A DNA stretch of 64,000 nt from positions 1-64,000 of the forward strand of contig CADAHQ010000009.1 of NCBI GenBank assembly GCA_902787715.1, written 5' to 3'. Both the position numbers and the translations under genes were made by a program. The first letter of the stretch is position 1. Each line of letters begins with the position of its first letter. The DNA is from an uncultured Lachnospiraceae bacterium. Its GTDB lineage: Bacteria; Bacillota; Clostridia; Lachnospirales; Lachnospiraceae. Below are positions 42,035-51,885 of this stretch, piece by piece. A model generated the notes under the pieces. That model did not search any database. It was given only the letters and a program-made list of their open reading frames with translations, and was not told where the DNA came from.

Positions 42035-44023
42035 ATGAGCAAGGCAATTGATACGATGTCTGTCAACGCGATCCGCGTGCTTGCTGCGGATGCGATTCAG
42101 AAGGCAAAGTCGGGACATCCCGGACTTCCCCTCGGCTCGGCTGCAGTGGCATACGAGCTTTGGGCAAAGCATATGAAGCACAATCCCGCGAATCCGGATT
42201 GGCCGAACCGCGACCGGTTCATCCTTTCCGGCGGACACGGTTCGACTCTTCTTTACTCGCTGCTGCACCTGTTCGGCTACGGCCTGACCAAGGAAGACCT
42301 GATGCAGTTCCGTCAGGACGGTTCCCTGACGCCCGGTCATCCGGAGTATCGTCACACCAAGGGTGTTGAGGCTACCACGGGGCCTCTGGGCGCAGGCATG
42401 GGCATGGCTGTCGGTATGGCAATGGCTGAGGCACATCTCGCTGCGAAGTTCAACAAGCCCGGCTACCCGGTTGTTGACCACTTCACCTACGTGCTCGGCG
42501 GCGACGGCTGCATGATGGAAGGTGTATCCTACGAGGCAATGTCCCTTGCAGGCACGCTCGGCCTTTCCAAGCTGATTGTTTTCTACGACAGCAACAAGAT
42601 CAGTATCGAGGGAAATACGGACATCGCATTTACCGAGGATGTTCAGGCAAGATTCCGCGCAATGGGCTTCCAGACGCTGGTTGTCGAGGACGGCAACAAT
42701 CTCGAGGAGATTGCAGCTGCCATCGAGGCTGCAAAGGCGGAGACCACGAAGCCTTCCATGATTACGGTTAAGACCCAGATCGGTTACGGCTGCCCGGCGA
42801 AGCAGGGCAAGGCTTCCGCACACGGCGAGCCTCTCGGCGAGGAGAATGTTGCAGCAATGAAGGAGTTCCTCGGCTGGCCTTCGCAGGAAGCATTTTTCGT
42901 GCCTGAGGAAGTTTACGACAACTACAAGGCACTGGCAGCAGAGCATGCGAAGGATGAGGATGCTTGGAACAAGCTCTTCGCAGACTACTGCGCTAAATTC
43001 CCGGAGATGAAGAAGGCTTGGGACGATGAGTTCAACATGGACATCGCAAAGCCTCTCATCGACGATGCCGAGTACTGGGCATATGAGGAGAAGGCAGACG
43101 CTACGAGAAACCTCGGCGGCTGGGCTCTCAACAAGCTTAAGAACAAGGTTCCGAACCTGATCGGCGGTTCCGCTGACCTCGCTCCGTCCAACAAGACGGC
43201 GATGAAGGATATCGCAGACTTCAGCAAGGACGATTACAGCGGACGCAACCTTCACTTCGGTGTTCGTGAGTTTGCAATGGCTGCCATCAGCAACGGTCTT
43301 ACGCTCCACGGACTTCGCGCTTACTGCGCAACGTTCTTCGTATTCAGCGACTATGTAAAGCCGATGGCAAGACTTTCCGCTCTCATGCGGATCCCGACCA
43401 CGTTCGTTCTTACCCACGACTCCATCGGTGTCGGCGAGGACGGACCTACCCACGAGCCCATCGAGCAGCTCGCTATGCTTCGTTCGCTTCCGAACTTCCA
43501 TGTATTCCGTCCGGCCGATGCGACCGAGACGCTGGCTGCATGGTACAGCGCAGTGACGAGCAAGGAGACGCCTACGGCGCTCGTACTCACCAGACAGAAT
43601 CTTCCGCAGCTTGCAGGCTCCTCCAAGGAAGCTCTCAAGGGCGGTTACATCATCGAGGACTCGAAGAAGGCTGTTCCGGATGCCATCATCATCGCCAGCG
43701 GTTCCGAGGTTTCTATCTCGCTTGAGGCGAAGGCTACGCTTGCTGCCGAGGGCATCGACGCCCGCGTAGTCAGCATGCCTTGCATGGACATCTTCGAGGA
43801 GCAGAGCGATGCGTACAAGGAGAGCGTTCTTCCGAAGGCTGTCCGCGCCCGCGTTGCGGTTGAGGCTCTCAGCGACTTCGGTTGGGGCAAATACGTCGGC
43901 CTTGACGGCGGCTATGTGACGATGCACGGCTTCGGTGCCAGCGCTCCGGCTTCGGTTCTCTTCAAGAAGTTCGGCATCACCGCGGAAAATGTCGTTGCTA
44001 CCGTTAAGAGCGTTGTAAAGTAA
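42035..44023 (+). CDS. tkt: transketolase
   Basis: 662 residues, full length. A thiamine-diphosphate enzyme of the non-oxidative pentose phosphate pathway; it supplies erythrose-4-phosphate, the substrate of the DAHP synthase encoded in the aromatic operon. Motifs: SGHPGLPLG, GPLGAGMGMAVG, the ThDP site GDGCMMEG...N (residues about 150-185), the catalytic-site DSIGVGEDGPTHEPIEQLA, and the C-terminal fold. ATG 42035 follows TCGGAGGAAT. Codon use is strongly biased towards C/G-ending optimal codons, as in highly expressed genes. Confidence 0.96.
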   Translation: MSKAIDTMSVNAIRVLAADAIQKAKSGHPGLPLGSAAVAYELWAKHMKHNPANPDWPNRDRFILSGGHGSTLLYSLLHLFGYGLTKEDLMQFRQDGSLTPGHPEYRHTKGVEATTGPLGAGMGMAVGMAMAEAHLAAKFNKPGYPVVDHFTYVLGGDGCMMEGVSYEAMSLAGTLGLSKLIVFYDSNKISIEGNTDIAFTEDVQARFRAMGFQTLVVEDGNNLEEIAAAIEAAKAETTKPSMITVKTQIGYGCPAKQGKASAHGEPLGEENVAAMKEFLGWPSQEAFFVPEEVYDNYKALAAEHAKDEDAWNKLFADYCAKFPEMKKAWDDEFNMDIAKPLIDDAEYWAYEEKADATRNLGGWALNKLKNKVPNLIGGSADLAPSNKTAMKDIADFSKDDYSGRNLHFGVREFAMAAISNGLTLHGLRAYCATFFVFSDYVKPMARLSALMRIPTTFVLTHDSIGVGEDGPTHEPIEQLAMLRSLPNFHVFRPADATETLAAWYSAVTSKETPTALVLTRQNLPQLAGSSKEALKGGYIIEDSKKAVPDAIIIASGSEVSISLEAKATLAAEGIDARVVSMPCMDIFEEQSDAYKESVLPKAVRARVAVEALSDFGWGKYVGLDGGYVTMHGFGASAPASVLFKKFGITAENVVATVKSVVK

Positions 44024-44049
44024 GCCTTTTCGGAGACAAAGAACCTATG

Positions 44050-44087
44050 CGAGTCGGGGTGGGGATTTCTGCCCCGGCTCGTTTTTA
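44050..44087 (+). terminator. terminator of transketolase
   Basis: GAG(T)CGGGG pairs with CCCCGGCTC, then GTTTTT. Confidence 0.85.
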
Positions 44088-44207
44088 GAAAGAAGTCCGG
44101 CCGAAGCGTTTGACCGGCATCGGCCGTGTAAGAACCGGCGAAAACAAAGGCCGGAAAGTTTTTACGCGCGCGTGGGGGCGCGCAAGGATATGTTCGGAGG
44201 AATCAGA

Positions 44208-45938
44208 ATGAAGAAACCTATTGTGCTGGCAGCGGGAGTGGTTGCGTTGATTGCGGTGGTTGCCGGAATCGTGCTCTGTCTTTCCAGCTGCGGGGCGCCT
44301 CTCGGGGAGCCGCAGAAGGGAGATACGGTGGCACCGTATCTGAACACATCGGAGTTGACCACGGAGCAGAAGCTTTTGGAGACCGGGCGGTGCGTGGCTG
44401 TGGAGTCGACGCTTCCGTCGGCGTTTGGGTATAAGACGACGCTGTCGGTGAATTTTCCGAGCCGGGAGGACGCGATCCCCATGGCGGTGGACGCGTACGT
44501 GCGGCAGGACGAGATTCATTTTACGTCGAACCGCTACACGAACCTCGAGGGCGTAATCACGTTCCGCGGGGACAACTACCGAAGCGGCGCGGCGTACGGA
44601 ACGGCCGTCATGACCGAGTACAAGCTTCGCAAGGTGTGGGAGCTCACCACGGGCGAGCTCAAGAAGAGCGTGAAGAAGGGCGAGTGGACCGGCAGCGGCT
44701 GGACCGGGCAGCCCCTGCTCATCCAGTGGGATGAGGCGACGAAGCAGGTGATGAACCTGTACGAGTCCAAGAAGAAGAAAAAGGACCTGGTCGAGGTTAT
44801 CTACGCGACCATGGACGGAAACATTTACTTTATCGACATGGAGGACGGCTCGGCGACCCGCGATTCCATCAAGCTGGGCTTCCCCATCAAGGGCACCGGC
44901 TCCCTGCATCCGGGCGGGATTCCTTTGTACGTGGTGGGCGCCGGCGATGACATGGGCGATGATGCGGCGCGGACGTTTTTGGTGGACCTCGTGCGCGGCA
45001 AAATCATCTATGAATACGGCAATGACGACCCGTTCTCGCTTCGGAAGGACAACGGCAATTTCTGTGCATTTGACTCGTCGCCCCTCTTCGACGTTGCGAC
45101 GGACACGCTGATTCAGCCGGGCGAAAACGGTATTCTCTACACGACGAAGCTGAACACGGAGTACGACGGAAAGCAGGTCACCGTGAGTCCGTCCGAGGTC
45201 GTCAAATGGAACTACGAGACGGACCGCACCGGCGAGAAGACCTACTGGCTCGGCATCGAGTCCTCGGCGTGTGTGTACGACCACTACCTCTACGCCTGCG
45301 ACAACAGCGGCGATCTGATCTGCCTTGACTTAAACACCATGGCGCTTGTCTGGGTGCAGGACACGGTGGACGACAGCAACGCGTCGCCGGTTCTCGAGGT
45401 GGACGCCACCGACGGAACGGCGTACCTCTACGTCTCGACGTCGCTGCATTGGACGAAGGACAAGAAGGACAGCGGCGAGATTCCCGTGATGAAGGTAAAT
45501 GCAGCCACCGGCGAGGTCATCTGGAAGCGCACCTACGAATGCAAGACCGTGGATGGCGTCTCGGGCGGCGTGCAGGCGACCGCGTGCATTGGGAAGAACA
45601 ACATCTCCGACCTTGTATTTTTCACGGTGGCGCGCACGGGCGGCAAGAAGCACGGAAAGCTGGTTGCCCTTGACAAGAAGACCGGCGGCGAAGTCTGGAG
45701 CGTGGAGATGAAGTACTACAGCTGGTCGAGCCCCGTGGCGGTCTATGACGCGAAGGGCGACGGCTACATCATCCAGTGCGACTCCGACGGAAACATGTTC
45801 CTAATCGACGGCCGCACGGGCGTTTTGAAGTCCACCGTCAACCTCGGCAAGAACATCGAGGCGTCGCCGGCAGTGTTCGGCAACACCATCGTGGTCGGCA
45901 CCCGCGGCAAGAAAATCTACGGTATTGTTTTGGAGTAA
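44208..45938 (+). CDS. PQQ-type beta-propeller lipoprotein
   Basis: 576 residues. Hydrophobic signal (residues about 4-25) ending in LSSC, a plausible lipobox. The rest shows repeated beta-propeller blades of the quinoprotein/BamB type, with units like TATVDGNIYFIDMEDG, DNSGDLICLDLNTMALVW, AATGEVIWKR and DKKTGGEVWSVEM. No PQQ-enzyme catalytic residues were recognised, so a scaffold or binding role is likely. ATG 44208 follows CGGAGGAATC. It is three bases from the next gene (MATE) and likely co-transcribed. Confidence 0.8.
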   Translation: MKKPIVLAAGVVALIAVVAGIVLCLSSCGAPLGEPQKGDTVAPYLNTSELTTEQKLLETGRCVAVESTLPSAFGYKTTLSVNFPSREDAIPMAVDAYVRQDEIHFTSNRYTNLEGVITFRGDNYRSGAAYGTAVMTEYKLRKVWELTTGELKKSVKKGEWTGSGWTGQPLLIQWDEATKQVMNLYESKKKKKDLVEVIYATMDGNIYFIDMEDGSATRDSIKLGFPIKGTGSLHPGGIPLYVVGAGDDMGDDAARTFLVDLVRGKIIYEYGNDDPFSLRKDNGNFCAFDSSPLFDVATDTLIQPGENGILYTTKLNTEYDGKQVTVSPSEVVKWNYETDRTGEKTYWLGIESSACVYDHYLYACDNSGDLICLDLNTMALVWVQDTVDDSNASPVLEVDATDGTAYLYVSTSLHWTKDKKDSGEIPVMKVNAATGEVIWKRTYECKTVDGVSGGVQATACIGKNNISDLVFFTVARTGGKKHGKLVALDKKTGGEVWSVEMKYYSWSSPVAVYDAKGDGYIIQCDSDGNMFLIDGRTGVLKSTVNLGKNIEASPAVFGNTIVVGTRGKKIYGIVLE

Positions 45939-45941
45939 GTT

Positions 45942-47327
45942 GTGAGTAAGTTAATCGGAGACAGAGCTTTTTATCGACGGGTGCTTACGGTGGCGGTGCC
46001 GATCGTCATACAAAACGGCATTTCCAACTTCGTAAGCCTCCTCGATAACATCATGATCGGACGCGTCGGCACCGAGCCGATGTCGGGCGTCGGAATCGTG
46101 AACCAGTTGTTGTTTGTGCTTTACCTTGCGCTCTTCGGAGCGCTTTCGGGCCCCGGCATCTTCGGGGCTCAATTCTTCGGGAAGGGCGATCATCGGGGCG
46201 TGCAGCACACGTTCCGCTTTAAGCTGTACATCGGGCTGTTCATCGTGCTTGCGGGAATCGGAGCCATGCTTCTGTGGGGAGACCCGCTGCTGACGCTGTA
46301 CCTGCATGACAGCGTGGATTCGACGCAGTCGCCGGAGCTTGTGATGCAGTACGGGCGGGAGTATCTCGCCATCATGCTCATCGGACTTGTGCCCTTTGCC
46401 CTCGAGGAAGTGTACGCCAGCACCCTGCGTGAGTGCGGCGAAACCCGCGTGCCCATGGTGGCGGGCCTGGTTGCCGTGTTTGTGAACCTTGGCCTCAACT
46501 ACGTATTAATCTTCGGCAAATGCGGCTTCCCCAAATTAGGCGTTGCCGGTGCTGCAATCGCAACCGTCGTCAGCCGTTTTGTACAGGCGGCGATCGTCAT
46601 CTTCTGGACGCACCTTCATACGCAGCTGATGCGCTGGGCGGAAGGGCTGTACCGCTCCTTCCGGATCCCGCTGTCCCTCACGGGAAAGATTGTGATCAAG
46701 GGCTTTCCGCTCATGTTCAACGAGATTCTGTGGTCCGTCGGAATGGCCTTCCTAAACCAGTGCTACTCAAGGCGCGGCCTCGATGCGGTGGCGGGAATCA
46801 ACATCTCCTCCACCATCAACAACCTGTTTAATGTTGTATTTATCGCCATGGGAAGCGCCATCGCCATCATGGTCGGGCAGCTTCTCGGGGCAGGGAAGCT
46901 TGAGGAGGCGAAGGACACCGACACGAAGCTCATCTTCGCGGCGGTTACCTCAAGCGCGGTGCTCGGGGCCATCCTTTTCGTCGTCGCACCCTACTTCCTT
47001 TTGCTGTACGACACCACCGACGAGGTGCGGCGCCTCGCCATCGGCTTCATCCGCATCTGCGCATGCTGCATGCCGCTGTTTGCGTTCATGCACTCGGCGT
47101 ATTTTACGCTTCGGACCGGTGGCAAGACGGGCATCACCTTTGCCTTTGACAGTGCATTCCTGTGGTGCTTCAGCGTCCCGTTAGGATACCTTCTTGCAAC
47201 CCGCACCGCCCTTCCGGTGCTCACCTTCTACCTCGCCATGCAGAGCGCCGATGTCATCAAATGCGCCATCGGCTTCGTGCTGGTGAAGAAGGGCGTCTGG
47301 GTGCAAAACTTGGTAAAGGAAGAGTAA
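45942..47327 (+). CDS. MATE-family efflux transporter (second)
   Basis: 461 residues, about 12 helices in two MATE halves (VTVAVPIVIQNGISNFVSLLDNIMIGRVG near the start). GTG 45942 with GGAG overlapping the previous stop; tightly coupled to the propeller lipoprotein. It is closer to the usual MATE length than the one at 29.1 kb and does not look like a recent duplicate of it. Substrate unknown. Confidence 0.92.
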   Translation: MSKLIGDRAFYRRVLTVAVPIVIQNGISNFVSLLDNIMIGRVGTEPMSGVGIVNQLLFVLYLALFGALSGPGIFGAQFFGKGDHRGVQHTFRFKLYIGLFIVLAGIGAMLLWGDPLLTLYLHDSVDSTQSPELVMQYGREYLAIMLIGLVPFALEEVYASTLRECGETRVPMVAGLVAVFVNLGLNYVLIFGKCGFPKLGVAGAAIATVVSRFVQAAIVIFWTHLHTQLMRWAEGLYRSFRIPLSLTGKIVIKGFPLMFNEILWSVGMAFLNQCYSRRGLDAVAGINISSTINNLFNVVFIAMGSAIAIMVGQLLGAGKLEEAKDTDTKLIFAAVTSSAVLGAILFVVAPYFLLLYDTTDEVRRLAIGFIRICACCMPLFAFMHSAYFTLRTGGKTGITFAFDSAFLWCFSVPLGYLLATRTALPVLTFYLAMQSADVIKCAIGFVLVKKGVWVQNLVKEE

Positions 47328-47355
47328 CTGCGAAAAAACACCCGAAGAAAACAAA

Positions 47356-47400
47356 GCGCGCACGAACGGAAAGCAGCCTTTCCGAAATCGTGCGCGCTAT
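47356..47400 (+). terminator. probable terminator hairpin after the MATE gene
   Basis: AGCGCGCACGA pairs with TCGTGCGCGCT; an inner GGAAAG/CTTTCC stem continues it. Only a weak T stretch (ATGTTTGTG) follows, so termination is less certain than elsewhere. Confidence 0.5.
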
Positions 47401-47732
47401 GTTTGTGTAAGGGCGCGCGGAAACGCAGTTACCGCACGCCCGCATGAGCAAAAACGCGACCGAAGGGAGAGTTTTTGCGAATGGTCGGGTGTTTTTTGCA
47501 GGGACCGGCCACCGGCGCAAAAGCACGGCCGGAGGCCTGCTTTTGCGAATGATGCGGTTGGGGAAGCAAGAAACTGGCAAAGGAATTTTCTGCGAACACC
47601 GCCCTTTAAGAAGAAATCACCGTGAACCTGCAATAATATACAAATATTGACGTCTATCCCGTCGAATCAGGCATATTCTTGCAACCATCGCCGAAAAAAC
47701 AACAAAAAACTGAAAAATAATAGTAAATGTGA

Positions 47733-47761
47733 TTGACATAACGAGGCAAATGTGATATCCT
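47733..47761 (+). promoter_or_regulatory. promoter of the lipoprotein at 47.9 kb
   Basis: TTGACA (47733-47738), 17 bp spacer, TATCCT (47756-47761). Confidence 0.7.
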
Positions 47762-47852
47762 TCGCATCAAGGAGGCCGGCGCGGACATGTGCGACAGCTG
47801 CATTTGCCGCAAACTCCGGACTACCGCAATAATAAGAAAAGAGGTAACGCGT

Positions 47853-49325
47853 ATGAAGAGAAAGAGATTGCTGTGGTTCGTGCTGTCGCTTTTGATGATG
47901 CTTGCCCTTGCAGCGTGCGGCGCAGAGGATGACGACGATGATTCGTCGGACGGAAAGAAAGAGCCTACGGAGAAAGCGGCGGAGGCGACGCCCACCGCAC
48001 CGGAAGACGCAACACCGACCGGGGCGGAAGAGGTCACTCCCGTTGTGACGAAGCCGGTTGACAAGGATCCGACCGCGACACCGACGCCGGATGTGGACCC
48101 GAAGACCGTGCTGGTGCTGCCCCTCGATGAGACACTCGTGGCAGAGGATCATGTCCCCGCAACGACATACGTTGAAATGGTTGATTGCCAAAACAGCAAA
48201 TTCAACCTGTACACCACCGCAATTTGCGCTCCGAGGGATGGGGTTATCCCGAAGCTGAAGGAAGATGCCTGGCTGAACAAAAAGGGCGCGGTCGCGAGTT
48301 ATTACCGTGAGGAAGGAACGAGAAATCCCGGATTGGAAGCATGGCGTGTCAGCTATGTTGACGGAGTTGTCATTGCAGGGCCGGAGGAAAAAGGCTCTGA
48401 GGGACTCGACATTTTCGACAACGGTTACATCTGGTATGAATGTGATGCGACCCAGTTTACGAACGAGAACCGTGTCGTTTTCAGTATCGGCGAAGTGGAT
48501 ATTAAGAGCGCCGAAGAGCTGAAAAATGTGGAACGCATCGTGAAGATGGTATTCGGCGAGGAGCTCGGGAATCTGCTCTTCCGGGCGAAGGAGAGCGATG
48601 CCGAAAAGTATGCGAGCGCCCCGAATGATTTTAAAGCTATCATCGAAAAGGACGGGATGAAGTACCTGTTTTCAAGGGGTGTTTTCAATCTGGACAAGGA
48701 GAAGGCACAGCTTGCGTTCAGCGTAAGCGTCGAGCCGAAGAGACTGCAGTATGCATTTTATGACGGCGGTTATGAAAAGCAGATTGCGAACTTCGGCGGA
48801 CTTCCCAACGAAGTGTTTGAAGGAAATATCGGCGGGGACAACATCCTCGATTTCGATACATTTGCCGACAATCTGTGCGACTTCAAGGATCAGATCGGAA
48901 TCAGCCTGGTGTTCTATAAAGCGAGACGTTATATCAGCCCGGACGGACGAACAAGATACGATTTGTCCTTTGAGGTGAACGATGAATTCAAACTGGAGTA
49001 CACGTACGGAACCGTGAACGGCGTTACCGACGATGTCAGCGGACTGGAGCTTAAGCTTAAGACAAAGCCGTTCCCGAAGGCGACCGAAGACGCAGTGGTT
49101 CCCGACGGGCTCTATGATGAGATTAACCGAAGCATTGAAGCCCTGATTGGCTACAACCCGGGAATAACCCAGGATATGCTGAAAAAAAACAGTTCGTTCC
49201 CTCTCTGGTGGGAGACGATTCCGTTGAAGTTCAAGGTGAGCGGCCTGGAGATTGAGGAACGATTCCGGATTGAGGCGTACGGCGATACCAAAAAGGAGAA
49301 TCGCGGTATCATCAATATTTATTAA
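47853..49325 (+). CDS. lipoprotein of unknown function with Thr-Pro linker
   Basis: 490 residues. Signal peptide with lipobox LAAC (Cys about 23), an Asp/Ser-rich patch, then a Thr/Pro/Glu linker to about residue 85. The remaining 400 residues form one or two domains of mixed strands and helices without a known motif. ATG 47853 follows AAAGAGGTAA; a longer in-frame start at 47787 lies before the ribosome site and is rejected. Own promoter and terminator. Confidence 0.65.
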   Translation: MKRKRLLWFVLSLLMMLALAACGAEDDDDDSSDGKKEPTEKAAEATPTAPEDATPTGAEEVTPVVTKPVDKDPTATPTPDVDPKTVLVLPLDETLVAEDHVPATTYVEMVDCQNSKFNLYTTAICAPRDGVIPKLKEDAWLNKKGAVASYYREEGTRNPGLEAWRVSYVDGVVIAGPEEKGSEGLDIFDNGYIWYECDATQFTNENRVVFSIGEVDIKSAEELKNVERIVKMVFGEELGNLLFRAKESDAEKYASAPNDFKAIIEKDGMKYLFSRGVFNLDKEKAQLAFSVSVEPKRLQYAFYDGGYEKQIANFGGLPNEVFEGNIGGDNILDFDTFADNLCDFKDQIGISLVFYKARRYISPDGRTRYDLSFEVNDEFKLEYTYGTVNGVTDDVSGLELKLKTKPFPKATEDAVVPDGLYDEINRSIEALIGYNPGITQDMLKKNSSFPLWWETIPLKFKVSGLEIEERFRIEAYGDTKKENRGIINIY

Positions 49326-49370
49326 ATTGTGATTTCCTGCGCGAAAGAAGAGGATAGTAACAGAATCAAG

Positions 49371-49402
49371 GACACGCCCTGACAGCCGGGGCGTGTCTTT
49401 TT
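49371..49402 (+). terminator. Rho-independent terminator
   Basis: GACACGCCC pairs with GGGCGTGTC, followed by TTTTT. Confidence 0.9.
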
Positions 49403-49605
49403 GCTCAGCTGCGGCGTGTTTTTTGCCGGGCGCCGATCGCGGCAAATTCATCCCCTGCCCCCCCGAAGCCGCCGCGCTTGTATCCGATACTGCGTGTGCA
49501 GGCTGGTTTATTCCATTTTTTGGCCGTACAATCCGTGCTACAATCAGGAAAACGGGGGTTCCGCAGGAAACCCGGAAACGAAGGAACGGCACAAGGAGGT
49601 TTACA

Positions 49606-50031
49606 ATGGTAAAGGGAATCGGACATGCGGCATTTAATGTGAAGGACATGGAAAAGACGGTGGCATTTTACGAGGAGACCCTGGGGTTTAAGCGGGCGTT
49701 CGACATCCCGCGGCCGGAGACCGGGGAGCCCTGGATTGTGTACCTATACGGCGGCGGAGGCCAGTTTGTCGAGCTGTTTTACGGCGCAACGAAGGAAAAT
49801 CCGTACCGCGATGAGAACATCGGCTTCTTCCACATCTGCGTAGCGGTGGATGACATCCACGAGGCGTGGCGGAAAATCGTGGAGACCGGCGCGCCGCAGG
49901 ACGATGCACCGAAGCAGGGCGCGGATTTCAATTGGCAGTGCTGGACCCATGACCCTGACGGGATTAAGATCGAGCTGATGCAGCTCGACGAGAAGAGCCC
50001 GCAGATGCGGTTCATACGGGAAAAGGCCTAA
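49606..50031 (+). CDS. VOC-family protein, glyoxalase-I-like
   Basis: 141 residues, two beta-alpha-beta-beta-beta modules. The four metal ligands of glyoxalase I are present in order: His in IGHAAFN, Glu in FVELFYG, His in FFHICVAVDD and Glu in IKIELMQ. This supports a metal-dependent isomerase, perhaps lactoylglutathione-lyase-like, though VOC proteins cover many reactions and this host group often lacks glutathione. ATG 49606 follows CAAGGAGG. Confidence 0.82.
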   Translation: MVKGIGHAAFNVKDMEKTVAFYEETLGFKRAFDIPRPETGEPWIVYLYGGGGQFVELFYGATKENPYRDENIGFFHICVAVDDIHEAWRKIVETGAPQDDAPKQGADFNWQCWTHDPDGIKIELMQLDEKSPQMRFIREKA

Positions 50032-50200
50032 AGACAAATGGACCTTGACCGAAAAATCTGAAAATGTTATAATCAAAAAAAGGCGAAGTTTTTACTTCCG
50101 GAAAAGGAGCCACATATACAAACTCGTTTACGGTGTATAGATAAGATAAAGCGGGACGGCATCGCCGTCCCGTAAGTTATATGACCGGAGGAGAGGTGCG

Positions 50201-50440
50201 AATGAAATCAAGAAGATATGTTCGGGGGTGGATGATATCATTACAAGAGGGAGAGGGATATGCAGTGACACCTCAAATGCAATTTCCCGAATGTTTCGCA
50301 GCGAAAACAATAAACTTGTACTTGTGGACAGTTGTGATGCAGTTGCAATGTTAAAAGGATGGCGAACGGTTGAAAAGAGCGAATTGGTCGAGGAGCTGAA
50401 TCGACAGATTGCGGAATATTGCACCAAACAGGAGAAATGA
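50201..50440 (+). pseudogene. small ORF split by a frameshift at a G5 run
   Basis: GGAGGAGAGG precedes ATG 50201, which reads MKSRRYVRG before a run of five G (50224-50228). In that frame it continues to a stop at 50353. After the run, the frame one base away reads VDDIITRGRGICSDTSNA and on to EYCTKQEK, stopping at 50440, and looks more protein-like. Adding one G would join them into about 79 residues. The run may be a sequencing error, decay, or a slippery phase-variable tract. No family recognised. Confidence 0.35.
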
Positions 50441-50461
50441 TTCTTAAATGGGGATTTGAGG

Positions 50462-51742
50462 ATGAGAATAGAGAAAAAAACAGTGAAGGCACTTGTCCTT
50501 GTATGCCTCTGGGTTATTACTTTGTTCGGATGCGGAAAGAAACAGCCGGTGGAGAATGCCGCTGAAACGAAGAAAGACAAGACAAAGAGAGAATTCTTTT
50601 CATTACAGGGCGGAGGAGCAACGCTCACGGACGAATATGCTCTCCTACCGGCGATGGCATATGGCTCAGCGCGATATTTCGACGTAACATCAGGGAAAGA
50701 TGTCATTTTTTGCTTTGAGCCGAATTGTGAACATAAAAAGCCGCATTACGATATGGCGTCACATCAGATGCTTGATGATACCTGTACTGCATATCATATG
50801 GGAAACGGAGCGTTTGTTTTACGAGACGAATACGGATATTATTTCTCGGATTTGCGGGAACTGGTACGCACGGATCGGGAGGGAAAGAATCAGAAAGTGA
50901 TTGGAAAAATTTCCGAACCGATTGAGCATTACTACACGCAGATTTTTACGGAAAAAGATTTTTTTACAACCTATCAGAACATGTACTGTTATCAAATTGT
51001 TCAGGATGGTGAAGAAGACAAGTGGCTGCCTACGGAACAGATTCGTGAAACGGTTGATTTCGGTATCTATCGGGTGTCCATGGTTGACGGGAAAAGTACG
51101 AAGATTTTTAATCGTGATGATCAATATGAGACGTTTATCGATACGATGTATGAATACGACGGACATCTTTTCTTTGATTGTCATTACCTGGATGTTCCGC
51201 GGAAAACGCTCCCGCCGGTTTCAGAGGAAGAAGATTACAGAAATAATATTAATCGATACAGAGAAGAATATAACCGTCATGTTCATTATGAAGTTTACGA
51301 TTATGAAATTGCGACCGACCGGCTTATATGCGTTTTGAAGATTGACCATAGTGTGGGAGGAGTAAGGTTTGGGGATGGATTTTTCGTGACTTTTTCAACC
51401 GAAGGAGGACAGGGATATCCGGCAGCGATATATCGCTCTGATGGCGAGAAACTCCATGAGATGGATTTTGCGATAGAAGGAATGGCGCAAAGTGATAGGG
51501 CGTCGATTCTCGGCACTTATGAAGACGGGGCATGGACCTATCGCGAATATGATGTGTGGGAGAATAAAATCCTTCGGGAAATTCGTCTTCCCAGCGGAAA
51601 AGTTCTGGATACTGCAATTGGTGATACATACTATATGCATGTGCCGGGTGGCAGTGGGTATACACTTGCCTATATACGCAGGGAAGACTTTTGGAACGGA
51701 GAGTTTGACAAAGCGGTTCCATTTACTCGAACCCCCGATTAA
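50462..51742 (+). CDS. lipoprotein of unknown function, beta-propeller-like
   Basis: 426 residues. Signal peptide with lipobox TLFGC (Cys about 21), then a soluble part with recurring strand pairs and aromatic residues (YDGHLFFDCHYLD, DGAWTYREYDVWENKILREI) that suggest a propeller, plus CFEPNCEHKKPHYD, a Cys/His cluster that could bind metal. ATG 50462 is preferred to TTG 50456. AT-richer than the aromatic operon that follows; it has no copy of the window's dispersed GCATTTKMC word. Confidence 0.55.
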   Translation: MRIEKKTVKALVLVCLWVITLFGCGKKQPVENAAETKKDKTKREFFSLQGGGATLTDEYALLPAMAYGSARYFDVTSGKDVIFCFEPNCEHKKPHYDMASHQMLDDTCTAYHMGNGAFVLRDEYGYYFSDLRELVRTDREGKNQKVIGKISEPIEHYYTQIFTEKDFFTTYQNMYCYQIVQDGEEDKWLPTEQIRETVDFGIYRVSMVDGKSTKIFNRDDQYETFIDTMYEYDGHLFFDCHYLDVPRKTLPPVSEEEDYRNNINRYREEYNRHVHYEVYDYEIATDRLICVLKIDHSVGGVRFGDGFFVTFSTEGGQGYPAAIYRSDGEKLHEMDFAIEGMAQSDRASILGTYEDGAWTYREYDVWENKILREIRLPSGKVLDTAIGDTYYMHVPGGSGYTLAYIRREDFWNGEFDKAVPFTRTPD

Positions 51743-51791
51743 GGCTCGTTCCTAAGCTGTGACGGCAGCATTTTCCGCGTGCCGAAAACAC

Positions 51792-51820
51792 TTGACAAAT
51801 GCATCTCCCGGGAGTATTAT
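51792..51820 (+). promoter_or_regulatory. promoter of the aromatic amino acid operon
   Basis: TTGACA (51792-51797), 17 bp spacer, TATTAT (51815-51820); a near-consensus promoter 66 bases ahead of the leader peptide. Confidence 0.85.
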
Positions 51821-51885
51821 GTGACGCAGAAAGCCGTTCGGAAATCCGGCAAAGCATCGGAGACGGCAGAAAGGAGCAAAGCGGT

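Larger units (their letters stand above)
47328..47852. other. intergenic region with hairpin and promoter
   Basis: Holds a long GC-rich hairpin (47356-47400), Ala/Arg-like GC-rich sequence with no supported gene, and the promoter at 47733-47761 for the lipoprotein downstream. Confidence 0.6.

Noticed and set aside
41915..43927. Long open frame (670 codons) antisense to transketolase
   Set aside because: It follows from the strong codon bias of the sense gene. No ribosome site and no recognisable protein.
29134..47327. The two MATE genes as a recent duplication
   Set aside because: Their N-terminal sequences and lengths differ clearly (512 and 461 residues, with an insert in the first); probably old paralogues.
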